A stretch of DNA of 64,000 nt, taken from positions 244,501-308,500 of the forward strand of contig NZ_JPFK01000007.1 of assembly GCF_000733475.1 (NCBI RefSeq), given 5' to 3'. Shown piece after piece: positions 52,141 through 61,413 of the stretch (the first letter of the stretch is position 1; every line of letters begins with the position of its first letter). Source of the DNA: Mangrovimonas yunxiaonensis (GTDB lineage: Bacteria; Bacteroidota; Bacteroidia; Flavobacteriales; Flavobacteriaceae). A program made the position numbers and the translations under genes. Under the pieces are notes generated by a model. It was not told where the DNA came from. It saw nothing but the letters and a program-made list of their open reading frames with translations, and made no database searches.

Positions 52141-53760
52141 ATGGCCGAAGTAATTAACATGCCGCGTTTAAGCGATACCATGGAAGAAGGAACCGTCGCC
52201 ACTTGGTTAAAAAAAGTAGGCGATACGGTAGAAGAAGGTGATATTCTAGCAGAAATAGAAACCGATAAAGCGACCATGGAGTTTGAATCCTTTCATCAGG
52301 GCGTACTTCTACATATAGGGGTGCAAGAAGGTGAAACGACCAAGGTTGATGAACTATTGGCCATTATAGGTGAAGCTGGTGAAGATATTTCAGATTTAAT
52401 AACTGGAGCATCTAATAATGCAAATGCCCCATCAAAAACCGAAGCATCCAGTTCGGCAGAACCTGTAGAGGAAACTTCAGAAGCTGTAACGCTTCCAGAA
52501 GGCGTAACAGTTGTAACCATGCCGCGTTTAAGCGATACCATGGAAGAAGGCACCGTTGCTACTTGGCTAAAAAATGTAGGCGATACGGTAGAGGAAGGCG
52601 ATATTCTAGCTGAAATAGAAACCGATAAGGCAACTATGGAGTTTGAATCGTTCCAATCGGGAACGTTACTACACGTTGGTTTGCAAGAAGGCGAATCGGC
52701 AAAGGTCGACGCTTTGTTGGCCATTATAGGCCCAGAAGGAACAGATGTTTCTCAAGTGGCAAAAAACTTTAAGGTGGCAACCAATACAAGTGCTGGTGCA
52801 GAAGATAAAGCACCAAGCAAAGCCGAGCCAAAACAAGAAGTTAAAAAAGAAGTCGCAGCAACAGAACCTGCTAAAGAGACTCCTAAAACCGAGGTGTCGG
52901 CTTCTGGAGACCGCATATTTATATCGCCGTTAGCCAAGAAAATGGCCGACGAGCGTAAAATTAACCTAGCCCAAGTACAGGGTACGGGAGAGAACGGACG
53001 CATTATAAAACGTGATATAGAAAACTACACCCCTTCTGCTGCAGGCGTATCGGTTGGTAAATTTGTGCCTGTAGGCCAAGAAGATTACGAAGAGGTTGCT
53101 AACTCTCAAATGCGAAAAACCATAGCAAAACGCTTAGCGCAATCTAAATTTACGGCACCGCATTATTACTTAAATGTGGAGTTTGATATGGATAATGCCA
53201 TAGCATTCCGCGAGCAGTTTAATACATTGCCAGATACCAAAATTTCGTTTAACGACATGATTGTTAAGGCTTGTGCCTTGGCTTTAAAACAGCATCCGCA
53301 AGTAAACTCGCAATGGTTTGATGACAAGATGCGATTAAACAACCACGTGCATATAGGGGTTGCTGTAGCAGTGCCAGACGGTTTGGTTGTACCAGTGGTT
53401 AAATTTGCCAACGAGCAAACCTTACCGCAAATAGGCGCTTCTGTTAAAGACTTTGCAGGAAAAGCTAGAAATAAAAAACTAACCCCACAGGAGATGGAAG
53501 GAAGTACCTTTACGGTTTCTAACCTTGGGATGTTTGGTATAGAAAGTTTTACATCCATCATTAACCAACCCAATTCAGCCATTCTTTCGGTAGGGGCTAT
53601 TGTACAAAAACCCGTAGTGAAACAAGGGCAGGTTGTTGCAGGAAATACCATGAAATTGTGTTTGGCCTGCGACCATAGAACAGTAGATGGCGCTACCGGA
53701 GCGCAATTCCTTCAAACCTTAAAAGGATATATTGAAAATCCTGTAACCATGTTGGTGTAA
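52141..53760 (+). CDS. pdhC: Pyruvate dehydrogenase E2, dihydrolipoamide acetyltransferase
   Basis: This 539-residue core enzyme of the pyruvate dehydrogenase complex moves the acetyl group from lipoate to CoA. It has two lipoyl domains (residues about 2-78 and 122-198) with lipoylated Lys43 and Lys163, each inside ETDKATMEFES, spaced exactly 120 residues. A Pro/Ala/Lys linker and an E3-binding domain (about 257-296, RIFISPLAKKMADERKINL) follow, then the catalytic domain (about 315-539) with His512 and Asp516 in DHRTVDGATG. It is the second gene of pdhA-pdhC. Confidence 0.96.
   Translation: MAEVINMPRLSDTMEEGTVATWLKKVGDTVEEGDILAEIETDKATMEFESFHQGVLLHIGVQEGETTKVDELLAIIGEAGEDISDLITGASNNANAPSKTEASSSAEPVEETSEAVTLPEGVTVVTMPRLSDTMEEGTVATWLKNVGDTVEEGDILAEIETDKATMEFESFQSGTLLHVGLQEGESAKVDALLAIIGPEGTDVSQVAKNFKVATNTSAGAEDKAPSKAEPKQEVKKEVAATEPAKETPKTEVSASGDRIFISPLAKKMADERKINLAQVQGTGENGRIIKRDIENYTPSAAGVSVGKFVPVGQEDYEEVANSQMRKTIAKRLAQSKFTAPHYYLNVEFDMDNAIAFREQFNTLPDTKISFNDMIVKACALALKQHPQVNSQWFDDKMRLNNHVHIGVAVAVPDGLVVPVVKFANEQTLPQIGASVKDFAGKARNKKLTPQEMEGSTFTVSNLGMFGIESFTSIINQPNSAILSVGAIVQKPVVKQGQVVAGNTMKLCLACDHRTVDGATGAQFLQTLKGYIENPVTMLV
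52156..52300 (+). repeat. Lipoyl domain repeat, copy 1
   Basis: The first lipoyl-coding segment of the E2 gene is nearly identical at the DNA level to the second copy 360 bases downstream (52516-52660), including a 35-base stretch that matches exactly. The copies differ mainly at third codon positions. Confidence 0.85.
52516..52660 (+). repeat. Lipoyl domain repeat, copy 2
   Basis: This is the second lipoyl-coding copy, offset exactly 360 bases from the first. It keeps the reading frame and the lipoylation Lys. The low divergence suggests recent duplication or gene conversion. Confidence 0.85.
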
Positions 53761-53787
53761 AACCATACAACATAAAACTCTTATAAG

Positions 53788-53815
53788 AAATCCTGCATCA
53801 CGCAGGATTTTTTTT
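53788..53815 (+). terminator. Terminator of pdhA-pdhC
   Basis: A 9-bp stem AAATCCTGC / GCAGGATTT with a 5-base loop and a T-run (T8) lies 28 bases past the E2 stop. Confidence 0.85.
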
Positions 53816-53847
53816 ATATTTAGAGAATCTTCAAAAAAAAGACGTTA

Positions 53848-54792
53848 ATGAAACACATCGTATTATTGTTTTCGGTTTTTATGCTTTTTAATTGTGAAAA
53901 AGCTAAAGGCCAAGTACAGCAGGCAACTGTTAGTAGTGAAGAAATTAAAAACATGGTAACCTATTTGTCGGCAGATAGCTTACATGGCCGAAACACAGGA
54001 ACAGCAGGCATAGAGAATGCAGCCGTTTATATCGAGACCATGTTTAAGCAGTTTAATGTGAGTCCGTACTTTGAAAGTTATAGAGATCATTTTGAGGCCA
54101 AAGGGAAGGCGGCTTTTAACATGGTTGGTTTTTTAGAGGGTAACGACCCAAAACTAAAGAATGAAGTTGTAATTGTTGGCGCGCATTACGATCACATTGG
54201 TGTGAGTAAAAAAATAGTAGCCACCGATTCTATTGCCAATGGGGCTAACGATAACGCTAGTGGGGTAAGCACAGTGCTCGCTGTGGCAAAATATCTTTCA
54301 GAGCACAAGACCAACAAGCGCAGCGTAATGTTTGCCTTATTTTCTGCTGAAGAAATGGGGTTGTTGGGCTCTGAACATTTAGCAAATAAATTAAAGTCTC
54401 AGAACATAAATTTGTATACCATGGTTAATATAGAAATGGTAGGCGTGCCATTTAAGGACCGTGACTACACAGCTTTTATAACAGGTTACAATTTGTCTAA
54501 CATGGCCGAACGGATTAACCATTACACAAATACGAATTTTATTGGATTTTCTGAAGTGGCTCAAAAATACAACCTGTTTAGGCAGTCTGATAATTATGCG
54601 TTTTACCAAGCGTTTAAATTGCCTTGCCATACCATTTCTTCTTGCGACCTATCAAATTACGACTATTATCACCATGTAGACGACGAAGCAGATAAGTTGG
54701 ACTACAGCCATATGGCCAATTTAATAAGTAAGCTAATTCCAGCCATAGAGGCAATAAGCAATACCCCAACACAAGAAATTAAACTTTTATGA
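53848..54792 (+). CDS. M28-family zinc aminopeptidase, lipoprotein
   Basis: The 314-residue protein starts MKHIVLLFSVFMLFNCEKAK, a lipoprotein signal with lipid Cys16. The peptidase part carries the two-zinc M28 signatures: IVGAHYDHIGV, NGANDNASGVSTVLAV, LFSAEEMGLLGSEHL with the catalytic Glu pair, and the late YYHHVDDEADKLDY His-Asp segment. It should cut N-terminal residues from peptides at the cell envelope, probably the outer membrane. Its stop codon overlaps the start of the SDR gene (four bases). The preferred residue is not known. Confidence 0.92.
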   Translation: MKHIVLLFSVFMLFNCEKAKGQVQQATVSSEEIKNMVTYLSADSLHGRNTGTAGIENAAVYIETMFKQFNVSPYFESYRDHFEAKGKAAFNMVGFLEGNDPKLKNEVVIVGAHYDHIGVSKKIVATDSIANGANDNASGVSTVLAVAKYLSEHKTNKRSVMFALFSAEEMGLLGSEHLANKLKSQNINLYTMVNIEMVGVPFKDRDYTAFITGYNLSNMAERINHYTNTNFIGFSEVAQKYNLFRQSDNYAFYQAFKLPCHTISSCDLSNYDYYHHVDDEADKLDYSHMANLISKLIPAIEAISNTPTQEIKLL

Positions 54793-55484
54793 ATAGTACA
54801 GCCAAAAAAAATATTGTTATAACAGGAACGAGTAGGGGTATTGGTTTTGAGTTGGTGCGTTTGTTTGCCGCAGCTGGTCATAATGTGTTGGCGCTGTCTA
54901 GAAACGCTCAGCCAGTAAACGAGTTGCGTTTAGAGCGTGTTTCGGCGTTTTCGTTCGATTTAGGCGAGGCAGCAGATTATAAAAAAGTAACGCACTTTAT
55001 CGAGGACACTTGGCAGCAAGTCGATATTTTGATTAACAATGCGGGAGCCTTGTTAAACAAGCCGTTTTTAGAAACGACCATGGCAGATTTTGAACAGGTG
55101 TATAAAACCAATGTGTTTGGCGTTTCCGAGATGATCCGGACCGTTTTGCCTTTTATGGGCACGTCTGGCCATGTGGTTACCATAAGCTCTATGGGTGGGG
55201 TACAGGGCAGCATGAAGTTCCCGGGCCTATCGGCATACAGCTCGAGTAAAGGTGCTGTGGTTACACTTACCGAATTGCTGGCCGAAGAGTTTAAAACACA
55301 AGGCCCCTCGTTTAATGTGTTAGCCTTGGGGGCTGTGCAAACCGAAATGTTGGAAGAAGCCTTTCCAGGCTATCAAGCACCAATAACGGCCAAGGAAATG
55401 GCCGAGTATATCGCCGATTTTTCATTGCAGGGCAACAAATACTACAATGGCAAAATGCTACAGGTATCTAATTCTACGCCTTAA
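54789..55484 (+). CDS. Short-chain dehydrogenase/reductase
   Basis: The 231-residue Rossmann enzyme has VITGTSRGIGFELVRLFAAAG at its cofactor loop (first 20 residues of it visible at 10-29), LINNAGALLNKP, the catalytic Ser in TISSMGG, and YSSSKGA (Y-x-x-x-K). It is somewhat short but complete. The nucleotide preference (NAD or NADP) and substrate are not shown. It overlaps the end of the M28 gene and is followed by an exported protein after 8 bases, so the three may be one operon, although their roles do not obviously connect. Confidence 0.92.
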   Translation: MNSTAKKNIVITGTSRGIGFELVRLFAAAGHNVLALSRNAQPVNELRLERVSAFSFDLGEAADYKKVTHFIEDTWQQVDILINNAGALLNKPFLETTMADFEQVYKTNVFGVSEMIRTVLPFMGTSGHVVTISSMGGVQGSMKFPGLSAYSSSKGAVVTLTELLAEEFKTQGPSFNVLALGAVQTEMLEEAFPGYQAPITAKEMAEYIADFSLQGNKYYNGKMLQVSNSTP

Positions 55485-55492
55485 TTTCGAAT

Positions 55493-56092
55493 ATGTTAAA
55501 ATCACCTAACATATTACTTCTTTTCTTTGTTTTAGCCTCATTAGGAATGGTGTCGCAAACACAAACAAAAAGCTTTAAGGTTATCCATAAAAACAAGGCG
55601 TGTGGCATGCTAACCATAGCAAGAAGCGAGAACAAAGGTGTGGTGGAATACTATTCAAAAACTAGTATTAATGCAAATGTTTTGTTTAAGGACATTCAGG
55701 TAGATTACGAGTATAGGGTCTACTACCACAACAATGTTTTTAACAGATCGAATGTTGGGGTTTATATTAATGGCAAGCTTCATTCAAAATCAATTACGGT
55801 AAAAAAAGCGGACGGCTACGAACTCTCTAAAGATGAGAAAGAACCGTTTTTTATAGTGAACCCCATTAAATATTCTTCGATTAGACTCTACTTTTCCGAA
55901 CCCAGCGATGCTTTCCCTACTTATTCGGAACAACACGGAACGTTCGATCAAATTGTTCCCGTTTCAAAGGGAGTTTACCAAAAAATTGACAATAAAAACC
56001 GCACCAATACCTACCATTATGAGGAAGGAGTTTTAAAACGAGCAGATATTGATGGTGGTCTGGTGAAGTTTCAACTCATATCGCATGGGTAG
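55493..56092 (+). CDS. Exported hypothetical protein (possibly DUF6134)
   Basis: This 199-residue protein has a signal peptide (LLLFFVLASLGMVSQTQ). The mature part has many beta strands with basic/aromatic character, for example FKVIHKNKACGMLTIARS, VDYEYRVYYHNNVFNRS and FFIVNPIKYSSIRLYFSEP. It resembles the roughly 200-residue flavobacterial proteins labelled DUF6134, judged by eye only. It lies 8 bases behind the SDR gene. No catalytic motif is seen. Confidence 0.7.
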   Translation: MLKSPNILLLFFVLASLGMVSQTQTKSFKVIHKNKACGMLTIARSENKGVVEYYSKTSINANVLFKDIQVDYEYRVYYHNNVFNRSNVGVYINGKLHSKSITVKKADGYELSKDEKEPFFIVNPIKYSSIRLYFSEPSDAFPTYSEQHGTFDQIVPVSKGVYQKIDNKNRTNTYHYEEGVLKRADIDGGLVKFQLISHG

Positions 56093-56195
56093 TTAATATC
56101 CTTAAAAACCGTTACCGTTTTAATAACTTTTAAAAATTGATGGGGATAGATGTTAAATCTGAACGAAAACGTTTTTTCAACCCCTTAAAAATAGC

Positions 56196-56203
56196 TAATT
56201 TTG
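56196..56203 (+). promoter_or_regulatory. -7 box for ctlX
   Basis: TAATTTTG matches TAnnTTTG and lies 21 bases before the ATG at 56224. This supports the shorter start over the ATG at 56137. Confidence 0.45.
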
Positions 56204-56223
56204 CAGCATTAAATCAAAGTATC

Positions 56224-57159
56224 ATGCAGCAAACCACCAACACCATTTTAATGGTTCGTCCTGTAAATTTTAGGATGAACGAACAAACAGCGGTAAACAA
56301 CTACTACCAAAAAGTTCTTGATAACCTACTGCCAGATACTGTAAATGCAAAAGCGCAACAGGAGTTTGATGACTATGTTGAAAAATTACGACAAATAGGG
56401 GTAAATGTGGTGGTGATTGATGATACTAACGATTTTGATACGCCAGATTCTATTTTTCCTAACAACTGGATTTCTTTCCATGAAAATGGTACCGTAGCCC
56501 TTTATCCCATGTTTGCAGAAAATAGAAGACACGAACGCCGTGAGGATGTTTTAACCTTGTTGGAAGAAAAGGGGTTTAAAATTGATCATGTTGTAGACTA
56601 TACCAGTGCCGAGGAAGAAGAGTTGTTTTTGGAAGGTACAGGAAGCTTGTTGTTGGATCGCGCCAATAGAAAAGCGTATTGTGCACTTTCGCCAAGAGCA
56701 GACGAAGGCCTGTTTATAGAATTTTGTGAAGATTTCGAATACACACCAGTCGTGTTTACGGCTTACCAAACTGTAAACGACCAGCGAAAAGCAATTTATC
56801 ATACCAATGTTATGATGTGCTTGGCCGAAACGTTTGCGGTGATTTGCTTGGATGCGATAGACGATAAAAAAGAACGTAAAAATATTGTTGACCACCTAAA
56901 AGCAGATGGTAAAGAGGTTATTGCCATTACCGAGGCGCAGGTGAATAATTTTGCTGGGAACATGCTGCAGGTTAAAGGCGACAACAACCAAAAGTATTTG
57001 GTTATGAGCCAAGCGGCGTTTAATGCATTAACCCAAGATCAAATAACAGCTATAGAAAAACACTGTAACATCCTGTCTAGTTCGTTAGATACTATAGAAG
57101 CTTGTGGTGGCGGTAGTGCAAGGTGTATGATGGCCGAGGTTTTTCTGCCTAAAGGCTAA
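56224..57159 (+). CDS. ctlX: Citrulline/arginine hydrolase CtlX-like (guanidino-group-modifying family)
   Basis: The 312-residue protein belongs to the amidinotransferase/arginine-deiminase fold. It starts near TNTILMVRPVNFRMNEQ and has IFPNNWISFHENGTVALYPM, EGTGSLLLDR and, at the C-terminus, the catalytic-Cys segment ACGGGSARCMMAEVF. This pattern matches CtlX, proposed to hydrolyse citrulline to ornithine, or related guanidino hydrolases. The exact substrate is not proven. It converges on the TPR histidine kinase gene, overlapping it by four bases at the stop codons. ArgS lies further on, but no arginine pathway operon is present. Confidence 0.85.
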   Translation: MQQTTNTILMVRPVNFRMNEQTAVNNYYQKVLDNLLPDTVNAKAQQEFDDYVEKLRQIGVNVVVIDDTNDFDTPDSIFPNNWISFHENGTVALYPMFAENRRHERREDVLTLLEEKGFKIDHVVDYTSAEEEELFLEGTGSLLLDRANRKAYCALSPRADEGLFIEFCEDFEYTPVVFTAYQTVNDQRKAIYHTNVMMCLAETFAVICLDAIDDKKERKNIVDHLKADGKEVIAITEAQVNNFAGNMLQVKGDNNQKYLVMSQAAFNALTQDQITAIEKHCNILSSSLDTIEACGGGSARCMMAEVFLPKG

Positions 57160-59228
57160 TGGTTGTTGCCATTTTCCGATTTCGATTTAGGGAGCTCAAC
57201 ATAAAAGGTGCTGCCTACATTTAGGTCGCTCTCAACCCAAATTTTACCTTGGTTTAGCTCCACCAACTCTTTGCAAATGGTGAGCCCTAGCCCGGTGCCT
57301 TTTTCGTTTTGGGTACCAACAGTGGTGAAGGAACTGTTTTTAAAGAGCTTCTCTTGGTTTTCCTTAGAAATACCAACACCTGTATCGGAAATGCTAATAA
57401 CAGATCTGCCATTGCTGATGTGGTTCGCTATGGTAATGGTATCTCCCGCTTTACTAAACTTAATGGCATTGGTAAGCAGGTTCTGGATAATAATTTCAAC
57501 CATGCTTCTATCGGCGTAAATAAAGTCGGCCAAGGTTTTGTCCCTTAAGCGAATGTGTTTCTTGGTTAATTTGTGTTCCAACAGTTGAATTTTTTCTTCA
57601 AAAACCTCTTGAATATCAAACAAACAAGGGTTTGGCTCTAAAGACTGCATTTGGGATTTGGACCAGTTTAATAGATTGAACAACAGCAACGAAGCGTTGT
57701 TGGCATTTTCGCTTAGCTCAGGAATTAGGGCTTCGAACTCCTCGCTAGATACCGCTCCATCTTTTAACAAATCGATAAACCCTTTAATGGAGGATAGCGA
57801 ATCTTTAAGATCGTGGGATATAATAGAAAACAGCTTGTCCTTTACTTTATTAATCTCTTCTAAATGCTTGGTCTGCTCTAGGATGGCCTCGTTTTGAAGT
57901 TCGATTTTTTTGTTTTTTTCTTCTAGCTTTCTGGTGTACTTAATCCTGTTGTTGCGTTTTAAGTAAATTAACACCAAAAAGGTAGACACAATGACCAAAG
58001 CCGCCAATAAGGCATAAAGAATTAACTTAAACCGGTTAATGTTGTTTATCTCGCCAGTTGTGTCTGGATTGGGCTGTTGTAAATGTGTTTGGTTATTGGT
58101 TTGGCCAACACTAAATAAATCTTCGGGAGTAACTTCTTCTATAGTTGTAGCCGGCTGCTGTTGGTTTTCTTTAGCCAATTCGCTTTTTAACTGGTAGTAT
58201 TGCCGTTGCCAAACAAAAGCACGGTCGAAGTTTCTGTTGGTCGAATCTAAGGCTTTTAAAAACTTGTAGTTTTTAAGTTGTTCTGCTTTGTTGTTTACCT
58301 CGGTGGTTAGTGCTCTAGCTTCTAAAAGCTGTCCTTCGGCGTATTTTAGGTATTGCCGTTGTAGGTTTAAATGCCCCAGGTTGTTTAAAGCTATGAGCAA
58401 GCCATTTTTATGGTTTAAGGCGCGGTTTATTTTTAAGGCTTCAACCAGATGCTCTGTAGCTTTATCGTAATCTTTAAACTGTAAATATTCACCACCAAGT
58501 TTGGGCAGGATCTCACCTTTTAACGAGTCGGTTAGGTTTTTGGTTAGGCTAAGAGATCTTTCGTAGTATTCTATGGCCTTTCTGTGTTCTCTTTTTTGCG
58601 AGTATAATTCGGCAAGGCGCAATAAGGTAAAGATTTCGTTGGGAGCCTGGTTTTGCTGCTCAATTTCTAGCGATTTCACATAAAATGTTATGGCCTTATC
58701 GAAATCTTTTACACCGCAATAAGCTTTGGCCAGATTACTATACGTTAGCAAAAGCTCGTTTGTTAGGTTGCGTTTTTCAAATTCCTCTATGGCAGAGAGT
58801 GCATATTGAAGTCCTGTATTGTAGTGGCCTCGTTCTATTTCAATTAAACCAATGTTGTTGTTTATGTTGGCAATGCCTAAAGTATCTTTTAGCGTTATAT
58901 AAATAGCCTTGGATTTATGGTAGTAATCCATGGCGTTTATGTAGTCCTGTTTTTGGGTGTAGGTAAGTGCCTTGTAATACGTAATTTGGGCGATGCCCTT
59001 TTGGTCGCCCAAGCTTTCGGCAAGTTTTTCGCTTTCTAAAATATAACTTAAGGCTTTGTTGTAGTTTTGGGTGTCGTATAAGGACTTTATCAAGCGTATG
59101 GAAGTAGCTACTTTTGAAGTGTCCGGATTTTGAAAGGCTAACTGAACCATAAGGCTGTCTTGCTCTTTGGTTTGGGAAAAACCAAGGAACGCAAAAAACA
59201 TAACAAACAAGATGGTAAGCTTCTTCAT
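57156..59228 (-). CDS. Tetratricopeptide sensor histidine kinase (orphan)
   Basis: The 690-residue protein has a signal peptide (MKKLTILFVMFFAFLGFSQ) and about six to seven TPR repeats in the periplasm (residues 40-330). A transmembrane helix follows (about 402-425), then a coiled coil, and the kinase core with the H-box ISHDLKDSLSSIKGF (His472). The ATPase domain shows N-box NLLTNAIKFS, G1 ISDTGVGIS, and G2 GTGLGLTICKELVE. It is not next to a response regulator and lacks a receiver domain, so it is an orphan kinase. The TPR domain probably senses an envelope partner. Its stop codon overlaps ctlX. Confidence 0.92.
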   Translation of the reverse strand: MKKLTILFVMFFAFLGFSQTKEQDSLMVQLAFQNPDTSKVATSIRLIKSLYDTQNYNKALSYILESEKLAESLGDQKGIAQITYYKALTYTQKQDYINAMDYYHKSKAIYITLKDTLGIANINNNIGLIEIERGHYNTGLQYALSAIEEFEKRNLTNELLLTYSNLAKAYCGVKDFDKAITFYVKSLEIEQQNQAPNEIFTLLRLAELYSQKREHRKAIEYYERSLSLTKNLTDSLKGEILPKLGGEYLQFKDYDKATEHLVEALKINRALNHKNGLLIALNNLGHLNLQRQYLKYAEGQLLEARALTTEVNNKAEQLKNYKFLKALDSTNRNFDRAFVWQRQYYQLKSELAKENQQQPATTIEEVTPEDLFSVGQTNNQTHLQQPNPDTTGEINNINRFKLILYALLAALVIVSTFLVLIYLKRNNRIKYTRKLEEKNKKIELQNEAILEQTKHLEEINKVKDKLFSIISHDLKDSLSSIKGFIDLLKDGAVSSEEFEALIPELSENANNASLLLFNLLNWSKSQMQSLEPNPCLFDIQEVFEEKIQLLEHKLTKKHIRLRDKTLADFIYADRSMVEIIIQNLLTNAIKFSKAGDTITIANHISNGRSVISISDTGVGISKENQEKLFKNSSFTTVGTQNEKGTGLGLTICKELVELNQGKIWVESDLNVGSTFYVELPKSKSENGNNH

Positions 59229-59620
59229 AGTTAGTTACGCTAACAAAGGCATAAGGTACCCAACTTCCTGTAGAGGGATGAAGAAGTGAGAAAATCTTTA
59301 CTTACTTAACAGTAATGTGCTAGTTCGTTTTAGATTGTCTATTGCCTTTTAGGGACATTTAGAATTAATAGCATTTACTAAAACAAAAATTATAAAAAGC
59401 ATTGTTAAATACTAATTTATGCGTTTTTATGCGAAAAAATCAGATAAAAGGTTGAGAGATTTTTAAGGACAAACCATAATATCGACGAACAACACAAAAT
59501 AGCGGCCGCCCAGCCTAAAAACATCCTGTATTAATTGTAAGCTTGTATGTTTTTTCTTTAGCTGTATTTCTTTAAAGCGGTATAAAACGTATCTTTGCCT
59601 ACTTAAAAAACCAGTCGTTT
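59229..59620. other. Divergent intergenic region before argS
   Basis: About 390 bases separate the kinase from argS. An exact -7 box for argS, TATCTTTG, is at 59590-59597. No gene is visible; one 15-codon frame near 59419 has no support. Confidence 0.4.
59590..59597 (+). promoter_or_regulatory. -7 box for argS
   Basis: TATCTTTG matches TAnnTTTG, 23 bases before the argS ATG. A -33 TTG is not evident. Confidence 0.5.
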
Positions 59621-61402
59621 ATGAATCTTCAAGATGTGTTGTCTAAACAAGTAATACAGGCCGTAAAGGAATTATATCAAAAAGAATTGGATGCTGTAGA
59701 GTTTCAAGCCACCCGTAAGGAGTTTGCCGGAGACATTACAGTGGTTGTTTTTCCTATGCTACGTGTCGTTAAGGGGAACCCTGTTCAAATAGGAGAAGCT
59801 ATAGGTGAATTTCTTGTAGCGCATGTCGAAGCGGTGAAGGCCTATAATGTGGTGAAGGGATTTTTAAACATAGAAATACACGATGGGTATTACATCCACT
59901 TTTTCAACAGCATAAAAAATGAACCGTACTATGGGTTTAAAGCCCCTAGCACCAATAACGATGCGGTTATGGTCGAGTATTCCTCGCCCAATACAAACAA
60001 ACCCTTACACTTAGGGCACATTAGAAACAACCTTTTAGGTTACAGTGTTGCTGAAATTTTAAAGGCTTCAGGGAAAAAAGTCTATAAAACACAGGTTATT
60101 AACGACCGGGGCATTCACATTTGTAAAAGTATGCTGGCCTGGCAACGCTTTGGAAATGGCGAAACACCAGAAAACACAGGGCTTAAAGGCGATAAACTTG
60201 TAGGGAATTACTACGTGAAGTTCGACCAAGTATACAAACAGGAAATAGAAGCTTTAATGGCTGAAGGCAAATTGGAAGACGATGCCAAAAAACAAGCCCC
60301 TATTTTTCTTGAAGCCCAAAACATGCTTAGAAAATGGGAAGCAGGCGATAAGGAAACTGTTGCCTTATGGGAAAAAATGAACAATTGGGTTTACAACGGG
60401 TTTGAGGTGACCTATAAAAACCTTGGTGTCGATTTTGATTGCCTGTACTACGAAAGCCAAACCTATCTTTTAGGAAAAGAATTTATCGATCAAGGCTTGC
60501 GCTCGGGTGTTTTTTATAAAAAAGAAGACAGCTCTGTTTGGTGCGATTTAACCGATGAGGGCTTAGACGAAAAACTAGTGCTTAGAGCCGATGGCACAGC
60601 GGTTTATATGACTCAAGACATCGGAACAGCCATACAACGAATAAAGGATTATCCAGATGTAGGAGGCATGGTTTATACCGTAGGAAATGAGCAAGATTAC
60701 CACTTTAAAGTCCTTTTCTTGATTTTAAAGAAACTAGGATTCGATTGGGCCAAGAACCTGTACCATCTAAGCTACGGAATGGTAGATTTGCCCAGCGGTA
60801 AAATGAAAAGCCGGGAAGGTACCGTTGTCGATGCCGACGATTTAATTGTAGAAATGGCCACTACGGCAGAGCATATTTCAAAAGAATTAGGCAAGCTAGA
60901 AGGGTATACCGAAACCGAAAAACAAGCGCTTTATAAAACCATAGGGCTTGGGGCACTAAAGTACTTTATCTTAAAGGTAGACCCTAAAAAACGCATTCTT
61001 TTCGACCCTAAAGAATCGATAGATTTCCAAGGAAATACAGGACCGTTTATTCAATATACCTATGCCAGAATACAGTCTATTTTAAGAAAGGCTGCCAATT
61101 TGGACCTTACCAAAGATATTACAGCGATAACTCTCGATACTAAGGAAAAAGAATTGTTAAAACAAGTACAGCTATTTCCAGAGGTTATCCAGCAAGCAGC
61201 CAGTAATTACAGTCCGGCGGTTGTTGCAAACTACATTTACGATCTGGTAAAGGAGTTTAACTCGTTCTATCAAAACATTCCTATTCTTGGCGCTGAACTA
61301 GAAGATGAAAAAATATTTAGGGTACAGCTGTCAAACGGAGTGGCAACCGTTATTAAAAATGGCTTTTTGTTGCTTGGTATTCAAGTGCCAGAGCGCATGT
61401 AA
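59621..61402 (+). CDS. argS: Arginine-tRNA ligase
   Basis: ArgS charges tRNA-Arg with arginine. The 593-residue class I synthetase shows the HIGH-type motif KPLHLGHIRNNLLGYS near residue 130, the KMSKS-type segment SGKMKSREGTVVDADD, the N-terminal additional domain (residues 1-95), and the DALR anticodon-binding domain at the end. It has EYSSPNTNKPLHLGH, a family hallmark. It is followed after 11 bases by a SprT-like gene, and probably forms an operon with it and the guanylyltransferase. Confidence 0.97.
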   Translation: MNLQDVLSKQVIQAVKELYQKELDAVEFQATRKEFAGDITVVVFPMLRVVKGNPVQIGEAIGEFLVAHVEAVKAYNVVKGFLNIEIHDGYYIHFFNSIKNEPYYGFKAPSTNNDAVMVEYSSPNTNKPLHLGHIRNNLLGYSVAEILKASGKKVYKTQVINDRGIHICKSMLAWQRFGNGETPENTGLKGDKLVGNYYVKFDQVYKQEIEALMAEGKLEDDAKKQAPIFLEAQNMLRKWEAGDKETVALWEKMNNWVYNGFEVTYKNLGVDFDCLYYESQTYLLGKEFIDQGLRSGVFYKKEDSSVWCDLTDEGLDEKLVLRADGTAVYMTQDIGTAIQRIKDYPDVGGMVYTVGNEQDYHFKVLFLILKKLGFDWAKNLYHLSYGMVDLPSGKMKSREGTVVDADDLIVEMATTAEHISKELGKLEGYTETEKQALYKTIGLGALKYFILKVDPKKRILFDPKESIDFQGNTGPFIQYTYARIQSILRKAANLDLTKDITAITLDTKEKELLKQVQLFPEVIQQAASNYSPAVVANYIYDLVKEFNSFYQNIPILGAELEDEKIFRVQLSNGVATVIKNGFLLLGIQVPERM

Positions 61403-61413
61403 ACCGCAAGGAT

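Noticed and set aside
56137-56223. Upstream start of ctlX at 56137
   Set aside because: A -7 box at 56196-56203 lies inside that extension, and the family starts at the MQQTTNTILMVRP position.
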